From NCBI RefSeq assembly GCF_002812485.1, contig NZ_CP025003.1:1302001-1366000 (forward strand): a stretch of DNA of 64,000 bases, written 5' to 3'. The notes beneath the pieces are model-generated. The model worked only from the letters and a program-made list of their open reading frames with translations. It was not told the DNA's origin and ran no database searches. Shown here in pieces: positions 1 through 9,850 of the stretch (the stretch's first letter is position 1; every line of letters starts with the position of its first letter). The position numbers were made by a program, and so were the translations under genes. The stretch is from Dickeya fangzhongdai (GTDB taxonomy: Bacteria; Pseudomonadota; Gammaproteobacteria; Enterobacterales; Enterobacteriaceae).

Positions 1-270
1 AACAAGTCACAATTGATCGACAAAATTGCCGCAGATGCTGATATTTCCAAAGCGGCAGCAGGGCGTGTGTTGGATGCAATTATTGGGTCTGTTACTGAAT
101 CTCTGAAAGCAGGGGATGACGTTGCTTTAGTCGGTTTTGGTACGTTCTCCGTGCGTGAGCGCGCAGCACGCACCGGCCGTAACCCGCAAACCGGGAAAGA
201 AATCAGCATTCCGGCCGCTAAAGTGCCGGGTTTCCGTGCTGGAAAAGCACTGAAAGACTCAGTGAATTGA
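1..270 (+). CDS. hupB: DNA-binding protein HU-beta (5' end cut by the window by one codon)
   Basis: Small nucleoid protein that binds and bends DNA as a dimer with HU-alpha. The reading frame is open from base 1 and begins Asn-Lys-Ser-Gln-Leu-Ile-Asp-Lys, which is HU-beta residue 2 onward, so only the ATG is missing. With it the protein is the usual 90 residues. The DNA-binding arm is clear ([24 protein letters not shown]), followed by the C-terminal helix ending KDSVN. A hairpin terminator follows at 354-385. Its place directly before ppiD matches the enterobacterial order lon-hupB-ppiD. Confidence 0.97.
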   Translation, partial: NKSQLIDKIAADADISKAAAGRVLDAIIGSVTESLKAGDDVALVGFGTFSVRERAARTGRNPQTGKEISIPAAKVPGFRAGKALKDSVN

Positions 271-353
271 TGATTAAGTAGCAAAATCTGAGGTGGGACG
301 GTTTTCCAGTCCAAACAACTACCTGACTCGGCGTACTGGGTAGGGTAAGATAT

Positions 354-385
354 AAGGCGCATCATGGTATGATGTGCCTTTTTTT
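354..385 (+). terminator. Rho-independent terminator after hupB
   Basis: An inverted repeat AGGCGCATCAT / ATGATGTGCCT with a 3-base loop is followed at once by a run of T. It lies 84 bases after the hupB stop and 140 bases before ppiD, so it ends the hupB transcript. Confidence 0.85.
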
Positions 386-525
386 ACAGGTCATTAAGAT
401 TACTGTTATCAGGCAAATACTTGAGTGCGCCCTAGCCGAATGCGGCTATAGCAATAGCAGGGAGGCATGGCTACGGCCTGCGCAGGGGAAGTGTTATCCA
501 TTCTACAGCGGAGTGTTGTCACATT

Positions 526-2406
526 ATGATGGACAATTTACGCGCGGCCGCTAACAACGTCGTGCTGAAAATTATTCTTGCCTTGATTATTGGTTCATTC
601 GTGTTGACCGGCGTGGGGGATTACCTGATACGAGGTTCAGGCGATTACGCGGCCAAGGTGAATGGGCAGGAAATTACCCGGGCTCAGCTAGAGCAGGGCG
701 TACAGAACGAACGCAGTCGTCAGCAAGAGATGCTGGGAGAGAATTTCTCCGCGCTGGCTGCCAACGAAGGGTATATGCAGCAGTTGCGCAGGCAGGTACT
801 GTCACAGCTGATCGACGAAACGCTGGTTGTTCAATATTCCCATAATCTGGGACTGAATATCAGCGACGAACAGGTCAAACAGGCGATTTTCTCCGTGCCT
901 GAGTTCCAGACCAACAACCGTTTCGATAATGATAAATACCTGGCGCAGGTGAGTCAGCTGGGGCTGACGCCGGATGCCTACGCGCAGTTTCTGCGCAAGC
1001 AGCTGTTAACCCAGCAATTGATTCGCGGGCTGGGCAATACTGACTTCGTATTGCAGCAGGAGCTCGATAACCTGGTGGCGATGGCGGCGCAGGATCGCAC
1101 CATTCGCACGGCAACTATCGATCTGAGCGCTCGCGCCAAGAACCAGACCGTTTCTGATGAGGAAGTGAAAAACTTCTACGATCAGAACAAGGGTCGCTAT
1201 CTGGCGCCTGAACAGTTCAAAGTCAGCTATATCATGCTGGATGCCGCTTCCATCATGGATAAAACCAAGGTGGATAACACCGATATCGCGGCCTACTACG
1301 AGCAGCATAAGAGTGAGTTCACCCAGCCGGAACGTAAAAAATACAGCGTCATTCAGTTGAAAACCGAAGCAGACGCCAGAGCCGCGCTGGAGCAACTGAA
1401 GAAAGGCGCTGATTTTGCCGCGTTGGCTAAAGAGAAATCTACCGACATCGTTTCCCGTCGCAACGGCGGTGACCTGGGTTGGATGGATAACGGCTCTACG
1501 GTAGATGAAATCAAACAGGCCGGTCTGAAAGAGAAAGGCCAGCTGTCTGACGTCATCAAATCCTCGGTCGGCTACCTGATTATTCGTCTGGATGATATTC
1601 AGGCGCAGCGCGTCAAGGCGCTGGACGAAGTTCGCGCCGATTTGGCGGAGAAGGTAAAACGCGAGAAAGCGCTGGATGCGTTCTATTCTCTGCAGCAGAA
1701 AATCAGCGAAGCCGCCAGCAATGATAATGAATCGTTGGTCTCCGCTGAGAAAGTCGCCAATATCAAAGCGGTTCAGACCGACTGGTTTACGCGTGACAAT
1801 GTGCCGGCTGCACTGAACTTCCAGCCGGTCACCCAGGCTATTTTCGGTGGTTCGCTAGTCGGCGAGAATGGCACGCCGGGTAATAACTCGGATGTGATCA
1901 GCGTTGAAGGCGACCGTGCGTTTGTATTGCGCGTGACCGAACATAAACCGGAGGCGACCCAGTCGCTGGATCAGGTGCGCGATCAGGTGGTTCAGACGCT
2001 GAAACGCCAGAAAGCCGAACAACAGGCCAAGGTTGAAGCTGAAAAGATTATGGCTGACCTTTATCAGGGGAAAACCGACAGCATGACGGCTGCTGGCCTG
2101 AGCTTTAGCGCAGCGAAAGAGATGTCCTCTACCGGGCAGACCGATGCGCTGGCCGAAACGGTGTTTGCGATGCAGCAGCCGAAGAAAGACAAGCCTTCTT
2201 ACGCGGTGGCTCAGGATCAGGCCGGCAATGTCGTGCTGATCGCGCTGGACGCAGTGAAACCGCATGTCTTGTCGGATGATCAGAAGAAACAGTTCGGCGC
2301 CCAGGTGGAACAGAGTTCTGTAGGCGCGCTGTTTGACACCCTGCTGACGAGCCTGCGCAGTCAGGCGAAGATCAAGTACGGTAGCGCTGCGCAAGAAGTG
2401 CAATAA
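526..2406 (+). CDS. ppiD: Periplasmic folding chaperone PpiD (SurA/parvulin type), membrane anchored
   Basis: Inner-membrane-anchored periplasmic chaperone that works next to the Sec translocon on newly exported proteins. The 626 residues compare with about 623 in E. coli. A short cytoplasmic start (MMDNLRAAANN) is followed by one membrane segment at about residues 14-34, a SurA-like N-terminal domain, and a parvulin (PpiC) domain at about 266-360 containing the RNGGDLGWM motif. The double ATG at 526/529 matches the E. coli start. A hairpin terminator lies just after the stop. Confidence 0.96.
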   Translation: MMDNLRAAANNVVLKIILALIIGSFVLTGVGDYLIRGSGDYAAKVNGQEITRAQLEQGVQNERSRQQEMLGENFSALAANEGYMQQLRRQVLSQLIDETLVVQYSHNLGLNISDEQVKQAIFSVPEFQTNNRFDNDKYLAQVSQLGLTPDAYAQFLRKQLLTQQLIRGLGNTDFVLQQELDNLVAMAAQDRTIRTATIDLSARAKNQTVSDEEVKNFYDQNKGRYLAPEQFKVSYIMLDAASIMDKTKVDNTDIAAYYEQHKSEFTQPERKKYSVIQLKTEADARAALEQLKKGADFAALAKEKSTDIVSRRNGGDLGWMDNGSTVDEIKQAGLKEKGQLSDVIKSSVGYLIIRLDDIQAQRVKALDEVRADLAEKVKREKALDAFYSLQQKISEAASNDNESLVSAEKVANIKAVQTDWFTRDNVPAALNFQPVTQAIFGGSLVGENGTPGNNSDVISVEGDRAFVLRVTEHKPEATQSLDQVRDQVVQTLKRQKAEQQAKVEAEKIMADLYQGKTDSMTAAGLSFSAAKEMSSTGQTDALAETVFAMQQPKKDKPSYAVAQDQAGNVVLIALDAVKPHVLSDDQKKQFGAQVEQSSVGALFDTLLTSLRSQAKIKYGSAAQEVQ

Positions 2407-2440
2407 ACCTCGCAGAATTTTGCAAATCACTGCAACATCC

Positions 2441-2463
2441 AAAGGCCGCTTTCGCGGCCTTTT
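2441..2463 (+). terminator. Rho-independent terminator after ppiD
   Basis: AAAGGCCGC-TTTC-GCGGCCTTTT hairpin with a short T-run, 35 bases after the ppiD stop. Confidence 0.8.
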
Positions 2464-2544
2464 CCACATTTTTAGTTTGCTGTTTGCCGTGTTTTGAAGG
2501 CTCGGGCATTGTGACCGGGCTGTCAAACACAAGGAGGAAGCAGC

Positions 2545-2919
2545 ATGAAAAATTCAGGAATTAAAGCGTTATGTCTGATTGTGGGGATGAGTTTTGCCGG
2601 GGTATCAACGTGGCTTCATGCCGCGCCAGCCGTGACGGCGCCGGATAAAACCGGCGTCGCTGCGGTGAAATCCGCTTCGCCGGAGCAGAAGCTTGAAAAG
2701 GCGACCACGTCGGCGACAGATGAAGAGGAAGTGAGTATTAACACCGCAACGGCGGAACAACTGGCCGCGGCGCTCAATGGGGTAGGACTGAAAAAGGCGC
2801 AGGCGATTGTGTCTTATCGTGAGCAAAATGGGCCGTTTACCCAGATTGAACAACTGCAGGAAGTGCCGGGAATCGGCAGTGCGCTGATCGAGCGTAACCA
2901 GTCCCGCTTGCGCCTGTAA
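2545..2919 (+). CDS. ybaV: YbaV, ComEA-family helix-hairpin-helix protein with signal peptide
   Basis: Predicted exported small DNA-binding protein of the ComEA family; its role in enterobacteria is not settled. The 124 residues start with a signal peptide (charged start, hydrophobic core, cut near HAA at residue 27), then a low-complexity Ala/Lys/Glu stretch. A ComEA-type double helix-hairpin-helix follows at about 63-124, with the SINTATAEQLAAALNGVG and LQEVPGIGSALIERN motifs. A strong ribosome site (AAGGAGGAAGCAGC) fixes the start. The thioesterase gene fadM (ybaW), which follows ybaV in E. coli, is absent; queC faces it directly. Confidence 0.9.
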   Translation: MKNSGIKALCLIVGMSFAGVSTWLHAAPAVTAPDKTGVAAVKSASPEQKLEKATTSATDEEEVSINTATAEQLAAALNGVGLKKAQAIVSYREQNGPFTQIEQLQEVPGIGSALIERNQSRLRL

Positions 2920-2993
2920 GTCGGAGCATCGTCGGGGAAAACTGGCAAAAATGCAATTCCCCGACAGTAGCGAAAACTGAATGTGAAAGATCA

Positions 2994-3023
2994 GTACCAG
3001 ACGAGCGTTGGCTTGTCTGGTAC
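2994..3023. terminator. Hairpin between convergent ybaV and queC
   Basis: Inverted repeat GTACCAGAC / GTCTGGTAC between the two converging genes. It probably ends both transcripts, although the T-runs on either side are weak. Confidence 0.45.
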
Positions 3024-3031
3024 CGGTACCT

Positions 3032-3727
3032 TCATTTCAGACCGGTTTTGTGCTTCAGGGAAGCCATCACGGCCGATGGATTATGCTGGTATTCCGCCAG
3101 CCCTTTTGCCCGCAGGTGGCATGCAGCGCACTGCCCGCACCCCGTTCCTTTAATGCCGTTGTAGCAGGTAAGCGTATGGTTTCTAACGGTATCAAGCTGT
3201 TGATAATAGTCCGCCAGCGCCCAGGTTTCTGCCTTGTTGAGCCACATCAGCGGTGTGACAAAGCGAATATCTCTTGCCAGACCCAACGTTACCGCCTGAT
3301 TCAACGCCTTGACGAATTCGTCACGACAGTCGGGGTAGCCGGAAAAGTCGGTTTCGCAGACGCCGGTGATAACGGTATCCGCGCCCACCTGATAGGCGTA
3401 AATCGAGGCCAGCGTCAGAAAAAGAATGTTTCGACCGGGAACAAAGGTACTGGGCAACCCGTCGGCATTGGCATCAAATTCGGGGACAGGGATATTGTCA
3501 CGGGTCAGGCTACTGACCGCCAGTTCGTTGAGCAAGCCGACATTCAGCACCTTGTGCGCTCTGGCTCCCAACGTCTGCGCCAGCTCCGCGGCGACGTCGA
3601 TTTCAGCGCGGTGGCGTTGCCCGTAATCAAATGTGACGCAATGGACTTCATCATACTGCTGCAGGGCCTGTATCAGGCAGGTGGTGGAATCCTGTCCACC
3701 ACTGAAAACTACAACTGCGCTTGTCAT
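3032..3727 (-). CDS. queC: 7-cyano-7-deazaguanine (preQ0) synthase QueC
   Basis: Makes preQ0 from 7-carboxy-7-deazaguanine with ATP and ammonia, a step in queuosine synthesis for tRNA. The 231 residues carry the PP-loop ATP motif SGGQDS at residues 9-14 and a C-terminal zinc site with four cysteines in [22 protein letters not shown]. The length is normal for the family. It converges on ybaV as in E. coli, where the order is also hupB-ppiD-ybaV-queC. Confidence 0.97.
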   Translation of the reverse strand: MTSAVVVFSGGQDSTTCLIQALQQYDEVHCVTFDYGQRHRAEIDVAAELAQTLGARAHKVLNVGLLNELAVSSLTRDNIPVPEFDANADGLPSTFVPGRNILFLTLASIYAYQVGADTVITGVCETDFSGYPDCRDEFVKALNQAVTLGLARDIRFVTPLMWLNKAETWALADYYQQLDTVRNHTLTCYNGIKGTGCGQCAACHLRAKGLAEYQHNPSAVMASLKHKTGLK

Positions 3728-3853
3728 TCTCGTTCACCCTCATGCGTGGGAGCCGCCAGGCGGCCGCTATCCGTCAACCATATTCTGGCGGCTATGGTAC
3801 CTGAAATCCCGGCGCAGTTCAGCGTAAGGGGAACGCGGCCTCCCGGGATAGCG

Positions 3854-4906
3854 TCACGGAATTCGATATCCTTCAGTCAGTTGCTGAAGATAAGGGGTGA
3901 TATCGCCAATCTGGGCGCGTACCCAATCCTGATTGTAGTAAGTGTCGAGATAGCGCTCGCCGCTGTCGCACAGCAACGTGACGATCGCACCGCGGCGCCC
4001 CTCCGCCACCATCTGCCCGGCCAGTTGCAGCATACCCCAGACGTTGGTACCGGTGGACGGGCCGACCTTGCGCCCCAGAATCCGTTCCAGCCAGTAAAGG
4101 GTGGCGATACTGGCGGCGTCGGGCACTTTCATCATGTCGTCGATCACGCCGGGGATAAACGACGGCTCGGCGCGCGGGCGGCCGATGCCTTCGATACGGC
4201 TGCTGCATTTCCCGGTGAGTGTGCGATCTTGCTGGCGATAGCAGTCGTAGAACACCGAGTTTTCCGGATCCACCACCACCAGTTGCGTATCCAAACCTTT
4301 GTAACGGATGTAGCGCCCCAGCGTGGCGGAAGTACCGCCCGTGCCCGCGCTCATCACCAAATAGTCCGGTACCGGGAACGGTTCACGTTCCATTTGCCGG
4401 TAGATGCTGTCCGCGATGTTGTTATTGCCGCGCCAGTCGGTAGCGCGTTCGGCGTACGTGAACTGATCCATGTAGTGGCCGTGCAGCTCTTTGGCCAGCG
4501 CTTCGGAGGCGGCGTAAATCTGGCCGGATTGTTCAACGAAATGGCAATTCCCGCCATAGAACGTGATTTGTTCGATTTTTCGTCTGGCTGTACAGGCAGG
4601 CATCACGGCAATAAACGGCAGTCCCAGCAAGCGGGCGAAATAGGCTTCCGACACGGCGGTACTGCCGGACGAGGCCTCAATAATCGGCGTGCCCTCGTTA
4701 ATCCAGCCGTTGCACAGACCGTACAGAAACAGGGAGCGGGCAAGGCGGTGTTTCAGACTGCCGCTCGGATGCGTGCTCTCATCCTTGAGGTAAAAGTAGA
4801 TGCCGGGGTAGTCCGGCAAGGTCAGGCGAATCAGGTGAGTGTCTGCCGAACGTTGAAAATCGGCCTCAATCGCGCTGACGGCGTCGCGTACCCAGGTGCT
4901 GGTCAT
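3854..4906 (-). CDS. PLP-dependent L-cysteine desulfhydrase, Cds1-like (cysteine synthase fold)
   Basis: Fold-type II PLP enzyme of 350 residues. The PLP lysine lies in [15 protein letters not shown] (about residue 52), the substrate loop is [21 protein letters not shown], and the phosphate-binding loop is [12 protein letters not shown]. The sequence reads much closer to the mycobacterial cysteine desulfhydrase Cds1 (Rv3684 as I recall it) than to CysK or CysM, so the likely reaction is L-cysteine to H2S, pyruvate and ammonia. It is divergent from decR, which encodes a cysteine-responsive regulator, with a 177-bp shared control region. The family reading is firm; the exact reaction is inferred. 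Confidence 0.85.
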   Translation of the reverse strand: MTSTWVRDAVSAIEADFQRSADTHLIRLTLPDYPGIYFYLKDESTHPSGSLKHRLARSLFLYGLCNGWINEGTPIIEASSGSTAVSEAYFARLLGLPFIAVMPACTARRKIEQITFYGGNCHFVEQSGQIYAASEALAKELHGHYMDQFTYAERATDWRGNNNIADSIYRQMEREPFPVPDYLVMSAGTGGTSATLGRYIRYKGLDTQLVVVDPENSVFYDCYRQQDRTLTGKCSSRIEGIGRPRAEPSFIPGVIDDMMKVPDAASIATLYWLERILGRKVGPSTGTNVWGMLQLAGQMVAEGRRGAIVTLLCDSGERYLDTYYNQDWVRAQIGDITPYLQQLTEGYRIP

Positions 4907-5083
4907 GTGATGTTGTCCTGCTGAATAAGAATTATGTTTTCAAAGTCTGTTTCGCCATCCGACGCAACGCGTACGCACAATGGCGAGGATAGGATTTAGC
5001 GTATCGTTTTTTGCAGAAAAAAAGATTGCCTTTTTGTTTTTAAAAAGGGCTAATGAGAGAAAATTTTTCTCTTTTATGTCGAT

Positions 5084-5545
5084 ATGCTGGATAAAACCGA
5101 TCGTATGCTGCTGTCATTGCTACAGCAGGATTGTACTCTGTCGTTGCAGGCGCTGGCCGAGGCGGTGAACCTGACGTCCACTCCTTGCTGGAAACGGCTA
5201 AAACGGCTGGAAGATGACGGGTACATCAAGTCCCGCGTCGCTTTGCTGGATAATGAAAAGCTGGGGCTGGGGCTGACGGCATTTGTGTTGTTGAAAACCC
5301 AGCAGCACAATAGCGCCTGGTACCAGGAGTTTTCCCATTTTGTCTCCGATATGCCGGAGGTGCTGGCGTTTTACCGTATGGCGGGAGAATACGATTATCT
5401 GATGCAGGTTCAGGTGGCGGATATGAAAAGCTATGACGCTTTTTACAAACGGTTGGTCAATGGCATACCGGGGTTGGTTGATGTCACATCCAGTTTCGCT
5501 ATGGAGTGCATGAAACAGACAACGGCTTTGCCCCTGCAGGTATAA
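5084..5545 (+). CDS. decR: DecR, Lrp/AsnC-family cysteine-responsive regulator
   Basis: Transcription factor that in E. coli activates cysteine detoxification genes when cysteine is high. The 153 residues begin [20 protein letters not shown], and an N-terminal winged helix (about 4-60, with [20 protein letters not shown]) is followed by the RAM ligand domain (about 68-145, with [13 protein letters not shown]). The match to E. coli DecR (YbaO) runs along the whole length. In E. coli its target cyuPA is far away; here the divergent neighbour is itself a cysteine-degrading enzyme, which suggests local control. Confidence 0.95.
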   Translation: MLDKTDRMLLSLLQQDCTLSLQALAEAVNLTSTPCWKRLKRLEDDGYIKSRVALLDNEKLGLGLTAFVLLKTQQHNSAWYQEFSHFVSDMPEVLAFYRMAGEYDYLMQVQVADMKSYDAFYKRLVNGIPGLVDVTSSFAMECMKQTTALPLQV

Positions 5546-5622
5546 AATTTATTCGCCATACACTTTATGTATAATAATCTGTTCCCTGCATCATAATTCT
5601 GTAGCTAATGGACTGAAATCGC

Positions 5623-7389
5623 GTGAGACTTTTTGTTCAACTAGGATGGTATTTCCGCCGTGAATGGAAGCGCTATCTGGGGGCGGTAATCCTATTGATT
5701 GTGATTGCTATCCTGCAATTGCTGCCGCCCAGACTGGTTGGCATCATTGTCGACGGCGTAACGCAGCGTCAAATGGCCACGACCACGGTACTGTGGTGGA
5801 TTGGCGGGATTCTTCTGGTTGCGTTATTGACCTATCTGTTGCGCTATTTCTGGCGCATCTGGCTATTTGGCGCAGCCTATCAACTGGCCGTTGAGCTGCG
5901 TGAAGATTTCTATCGCCAACTGAGCCGACAGCATCCTGCTTTTTACCTTCGCCATCGCACCGGAGACCTGATCGCTCGCGCGACCAATGACGTGGACCGG
6001 GTGGTCTTCGCCGCCGGGGAAGGGGTGTTGACGCTGGTGGATTCGCTGGTGATGGGGTGCGCGGTACTGGTGGTGATGTGTACCCAACTCAGTTGGCAAC
6101 TGACGCTAATAGCGCTGGCGCCGATGCCGCTGATGGCGGTGATCATCAAACGTTATGGTACGCAGTTGCATCAGCGTTTCAAAGACGCGCAGGCGGCATT
6201 CTCCTCGCTCAATGACCATGCCCAGGAGAGCCTCACCAGTATCCGCATGATTAAAGCGTTTGGTCTGGAAGATCACCAGTCAGGCAGTTTCGCCCGGGTC
6301 GCCGCCGACGCCGGTCAGAAAAACATGCGAGTGGCGCGGGTGGATGCGCGTTTCGACCCGACGATTTATATCGCGGTGGCCTTCTGCAACCTGCTGGCGG
6401 TAGGGGGCGGCAGTTGGATGGTGATTAATGGTTCTATGACGTTGGGGTCGTTGACCAGTTTTGTGATGTACCTTGGCCTGATGATTTGGCCGATGCTGGC
6501 GCTGGCCTGGATGTTTAATATTGTCGAGCGCGGCAGCGCCGCCTATAGCCGCATCCGTCAGCTCTTGTCTGAGGCTCCGGTGGTGGTGGATGGCTCTCAG
6601 GCGCTGCCTGCCCAGCCGGGAACGCTGGTTGCGGAGATTACTGCCTTCCATTACCCGGGGCATTCGGCGTCGGTGCTCAATGATGTCCGTTTTACGCTGG
6701 CGCCGGGGAAAACCCTGGGGCTTTGCGGCCCGACCGGTTCCGGCAAGAGTACGCTGCTGGCATTGCTGCTGCGTTATTTTGATGTCGAACAAGGGCAGAT
6801 TACCTATCACCAACAGCCATTAAACCAGATTCGACTGGATGAGCTGCGAAGCCGATTTGCAGTAGTCGGCCAGACGCCGTTCCTGTTTTCGGACTCGGTA
6901 GCCAACAATATTGCGCTGGGACGCCCTGATGCTTCCCAACAACAGATTGAAGAAGCGGCGCGGCTGGCAAACGTGCATGACGATATTCTTCGCTTGCCGC
7001 AGGGGTATCAGACCGAAGTCGGCGAACGGGGGGTGATGCTGTCTGGTGGCCAGAAACAGCGCATCGCCATTGCCCGTGCGCTGCTGTTGGAGGCTGAAGT
7101 GCTGGTGCTGGATGATGCGTTGTCTGCGGTGGATGGTCGCACGGAGCACCAGATTTTGAGTAATTTGCGTCAGTGGGGGCAGAGGCGAACGCTAATTATC
7201 AGCGCGCATCGTTTGTCGGCGCTGGTGGATGCCGATGAAATTCTGGTGTTGCAGCAAGGGCATGTCGCGCAATGCGGCGATCATGGGCAACTGTCGCAGC
7301 AGGCCGGCTGGTATCGCGATATGTATCGTTATCAACAACTGGAAGCCGCGCTGGATGATTCACCCCATGAGGAGCGACCGCATGAGTAA
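5623..7389 (+). CDS. mdlA: ABC transporter half, MdlA
   Basis: Fused membrane-ATPase half transporter that probably pairs with MdlB as a heterodimeric exporter; the substrate is unknown. The 588 residues start at a GTG ([20 protein letters not shown] aligns with the E. coli N-terminus). Six membrane segments lie in about 15-300. The ATPase domain carries Walker [10 protein letters not shown] (about 367), the signature LSGGQKQR and Walker [12 protein letters not shown]. It overlaps mdlB by 8 bases, so the two are translationally coupled. Confidence 0.95.
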   Translation: MRLFVQLGWYFRREWKRYLGAVILLIVIAILQLLPPRLVGIIVDGVTQRQMATTTVLWWIGGILLVALLTYLLRYFWRIWLFGAAYQLAVELREDFYRQLSRQHPAFYLRHRTGDLIARATNDVDRVVFAAGEGVLTLVDSLVMGCAVLVVMCTQLSWQLTLIALAPMPLMAVIIKRYGTQLHQRFKDAQAAFSSLNDHAQESLTSIRMIKAFGLEDHQSGSFARVAADAGQKNMRVARVDARFDPTIYIAVAFCNLLAVGGGSWMVINGSMTLGSLTSFVMYLGLMIWPMLALAWMFNIVERGSAAYSRIRQLLSEAPVVVDGSQALPAQPGTLVAEITAFHYPGHSASVLNDVRFTLAPGKTLGLCGPTGSGKSTLLALLLRYFDVEQGQITYHQQPLNQIRLDELRSRFAVVGQTPFLFSDSVANNIALGRPDASQQQIEEAARLANVHDDILRLPQGYQTEVGERGVMLSGGQKQRIAIARALLLEAEVLVLDDALSAVDGRTEHQILSNLRQWGQRRTLIISAHRLSALVDADEILVLQQGHVAQCGDHGQLSQQAGWYRDMYRYQQLEAALDDSPHEERPHE

Positions 7390-9175
7390 TTCCCGGGCAT
7401 TATGGCCGACGCTGAAGCGGTTGCTGGCTTACGGTCTGCCGTGGAAAAAAACGGTAGGGGCCGGAGTTTTGCTGCTGTGGGTGGCGGCGGGCGCGGAAGT
7501 AGCGGGGCCGGTACTGGTCAGCTATTTCATTGACCATCTGGTGAGCAAAGGCGAATTTCCGCTGATGATGGCGGCCGGGTTGGCGGCAGGGTATATCGTG
7601 CTGCAGGGGATTGCGGCGCTATTGCATTATGTTCAGGCGCTGATGTTCAACCGGGTGGCGGTTGGCGTCGTGCAACAGCTGCGCATTGATGTGATGGATG
7701 CGGCGTTGCGTCAACCGTTAGCGGTGTTCGATACCCAACCGGTCGGGCAATTGATCTCACGCGTGACCAACGATACGGAAGTGGTTCGTGATCTGTATGT
7801 GATGGTAGTGGGCAGCGTGTTGCGCAGCGCGGCGCTGATTGGGGCGATGTTGATAGCCATGTTCAGTCTGGACTGGCGCATGGCGCTGGTGGCGCTGACC
7901 ATTTTTCCGGCGGTCGCGATTGTCATGGTGATTTATCAACGCTACAGCACGCCGATTGTCCGGCGGATGCGCAGTTACCTGGCGGACATCAACGATGGTT
8001 TCAACGAGTCCATCAGCGGCATGAGCGTTATCCAGCAGTTTCGCCAGCAGATACGGTTTGGCAAAAAGCTGAGTGACGCCAGTTGGTCGCATTATGATGC
8101 GCGCATGCAGACGCTACGGCTGGACGGTTTCCTGTTGCGCCCGCTGTTGAGCCTGTTTTCGGCATTGGTGATGTGCGGTCTGTTGCTGCAGTTTGGGTTC
8201 AGTTCGGTCGGTTCCGTCGGGGTGGGGGTGCTGTATGCCTTTATCAACTATCTGGGGCGTCTGAATGAGCCGCTGATTGAACTCACCACCCAGCAGTCAA
8301 TGTTGCAGCAGGCTGTAGTCGCGGGAGAGCGTATTTTTGAGCTGATGGACGGCGCCCGCCAGCGTTATGGTGACGATGTTCGTGCGCTGGAGAGCGGGCG
8401 TATCGATATCAATCAGATGACGTTTTCCTACCATAAAGGCAAACCGGTGCTGCATGACATCGAGTTGCACGTGCCGGATCGCGGATTTGTCGCGTTGGTT
8501 GGGCATACCGGCAGTGGTAAGAGCACGCTGGCAAGTCTGCTAATGGGGTATTACGTGCCGGATAGCGGGGAAATCCGTCTCGATGATCGTCCGTTGCCGA
8601 CGTTGTCGCATCAGGTGCTGCGTCAGCATGTGGCAATGGTGCAACAGGACCCGGTAGTGCTGGCTGATTCCATGTACGCCAATGTCACGCTGGGGCGCGA
8701 CATCAGTGAGGAAAACGTCTGGCAGGTGCTGGAAGCGGTGCAACTGGCGCCGCTGGTGCGAGACATGCCGGAAGGTCTTCATACTCGTATCGGCGAGCAG
8801 GGGAACAACCTGTCGGTTGGGCAAAAACAGTTGCTGGCGCTGGCCAGAGTGCTGGTGGCGGCTCCCAGAATTCTGATTCTGGATGAAGCGACCGCCAATA
8901 TCGATTCCGGTACCGAGCAGGCTATCCAGCGGGCATTGCGATTGGTGCGTTCTCATACCACGCTGGTGGTGATCGCACATCGCCTGTCAACCATTGTCGA
9001 GGCGGACAACATTCTGGTGCTGCACCACGGTAAAACGGTGGAGCAGGGAACGCACGAACAGTTGCTGACGAAGGAAGGGCGTTATTACCAGATGTACCAG
9101 TTGCAGCAGGCGAGCCGAGAGTTGGCCTTTTCGCAACCGCACGATTCTTCCGAACTGATATCTCAGGCACCATGA
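7382..9175 (+). CDS. mdlB: ABC transporter half, MdlB
   Basis: Partner of MdlA, 597 residues from the ATG that overlaps the mdlA stop ([23 protein letters not shown]). An N-terminal six-helix membrane domain is followed by an ATPase domain with Walker [10 protein letters not shown]. The signature is degenerate, NLSVGQKQ instead of LSGGQ, and Walker B is [12 protein letters not shown]. The frame stays open upstream to 7229, but that part lies inside mdlA and does not match the family. The weaker signature fits a heterodimer with one less active site, as is common in paired ABC exporters. Confidence 0.95.
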   Translation: MSNSRALWPTLKRLLAYGLPWKKTVGAGVLLLWVAAGAEVAGPVLVSYFIDHLVSKGEFPLMMAAGLAAGYIVLQGIAALLHYVQALMFNRVAVGVVQQLRIDVMDAALRQPLAVFDTQPVGQLISRVTNDTEVVRDLYVMVVGSVLRSAALIGAMLIAMFSLDWRMALVALTIFPAVAIVMVIYQRYSTPIVRRMRSYLADINDGFNESISGMSVIQQFRQQIRFGKKLSDASWSHYDARMQTLRLDGFLLRPLLSLFSALVMCGLLLQFGFSSVGSVGVGVLYAFINYLGRLNEPLIELTTQQSMLQQAVVAGERIFELMDGARQRYGDDVRALESGRIDINQMTFSYHKGKPVLHDIELHVPDRGFVALVGHTGSGKSTLASLLMGYYVPDSGEIRLDDRPLPTLSHQVLRQHVAMVQQDPVVLADSMYANVTLGRDISEENVWQVLEAVQLAPLVRDMPEGLHTRIGEQGNNLSVGQKQLLALARVLVAAPRILILDEATANIDSGTEQAIQRALRLVRSHTTLVVIAHRLSTIVEADNILVLHHGKTVEQGTHEQLLTKEGRYYQMYQLQQASRELAFSQPHDSSELISQAP

Positions 9176-9259
9176 CTGCCAACGCAGTGCAGCGTTTCGC
9201 ACCATAATTTGGCAGAGCCCGCCTTGTTGTGCAGTGCGCTGCACTGAAACCAAGCGCGA

Positions 9260-9276
9260 TGCACTATTTTTGTGCG
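9260..9276. promoter_or_regulatory. NtrC enhancer-type site upstream of glnK
   Basis: TGCACTATTTTTGTGCG follows the NtrC pattern TGCAC-N7-GTGCA with one mismatch. It lies about 108 bases upstream of the sigma-54 -24 element of glnK, a normal enhancer distance. A second palindrome, GTGCAG-TGCG-CTGCAC, at 9229-9244 may be part of the same array. Confidence 0.7.
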
Positions 9277-9383
9277 TCGCGCGCTCCTGTTTTTCCTGTT
9301 CATTGTCCATACTTCATACAGTCATCTTCCGTTCTGTCCCTAACGGGTCGCGTTTTATCGCTTTTGCTTCGGCTCAACATTTA

Positions 9384-9399
9384 TGGCACACGATTTGCT
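9384..9399 (+). promoter_or_regulatory. Sigma-54 promoter of glnK-amtB
   Basis: TGGCAC-N5-TTGCT is an exact -24/-12 match, with GG and GC 10 bases apart. It lies 70 bases upstream of the glnK ATG with an NtrC-type site upstream, so the operon should be switched on in nitrogen limitation. Confidence 0.93.
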
Positions 9400-9469
9400 T
9401 TAAGTGATTCGTGGACATATTTGAGAGTGACGGGCGCAGGCCTGAACTTACATGGTTAGGGGGATGAGG

Positions 9470-9808
9470 ATGAAACTGGTTACTGTGGTAATTAAACCGT
9501 TCAAGCTGGAAGACGTACGCGAAGCATTGTCTTCTGTAGGCATCCAGGGGCTCACCGTCACTGAGGTGAAAGGGTTTGGGCGTCAGAAAGGGCATGCGGA
9601 ACTGTATCGTGGCGCGGAGTACAGCGTTAACTTTTTGCCAAAAGTGAAAATTGACATCGCGATCGCCGACGACCAGTTGGATGAAGTTATCGATGTCATC
9701 AGTAAAGCCGCCTACACCGGTAAGATTGGCGATGGCAAAATCTTTGTCGCGGAACTGCAGCGTGTCATCCGTATCCGCACCGGCGAAACTGACGAAGCCG
9801 CACTATAA
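9470..9808 (+). CDS. glnK: PII signal protein GlnK
   Basis: Trimeric nitrogen-status sensor that blocks the AmtB ammonium channel when nitrogen is plentiful. The 112 residues start at the third in-frame ATG (MKLVTVVIKPFKLEDVREAL), which has the GGGGATGAGG ribosome site. The T-loop holds the uridylylation tyrosine in AELYRGAEY (Tyr51), and the ATP motif TGKIGDGKIFV is present. The 42-base gap to amtB and the shared sigma-54 promoter mark the standard glnK-amtB operon. Confidence 0.97.
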   Translation: MKLVTVVIKPFKLEDVREALSSVGIQGLTVTEVKGFGRQKGHAELYRGAEYSVNFLPKVKIDIAIADDQLDEVIDVISKAAYTGKIGDGKIFVAELQRVIRIRTGETDEAAL

Positions 9809-9850
9809 CAATTACCTGATTTAGCCTTATTAAATAGGGATGAAGAGAAA

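Noticed and set aside
3008..4924. 638-codon plus-strand frame across queC and the Cds1-like gene
   Set aside because: It runs antisense through two well-identified genes and has no recognisable domain.
7229..7381. 51-codon extension of mdlB inside mdlA
   Set aside because: The conserved mdlB start overlaps the mdlA stop by 8 bases, as in E. coli.
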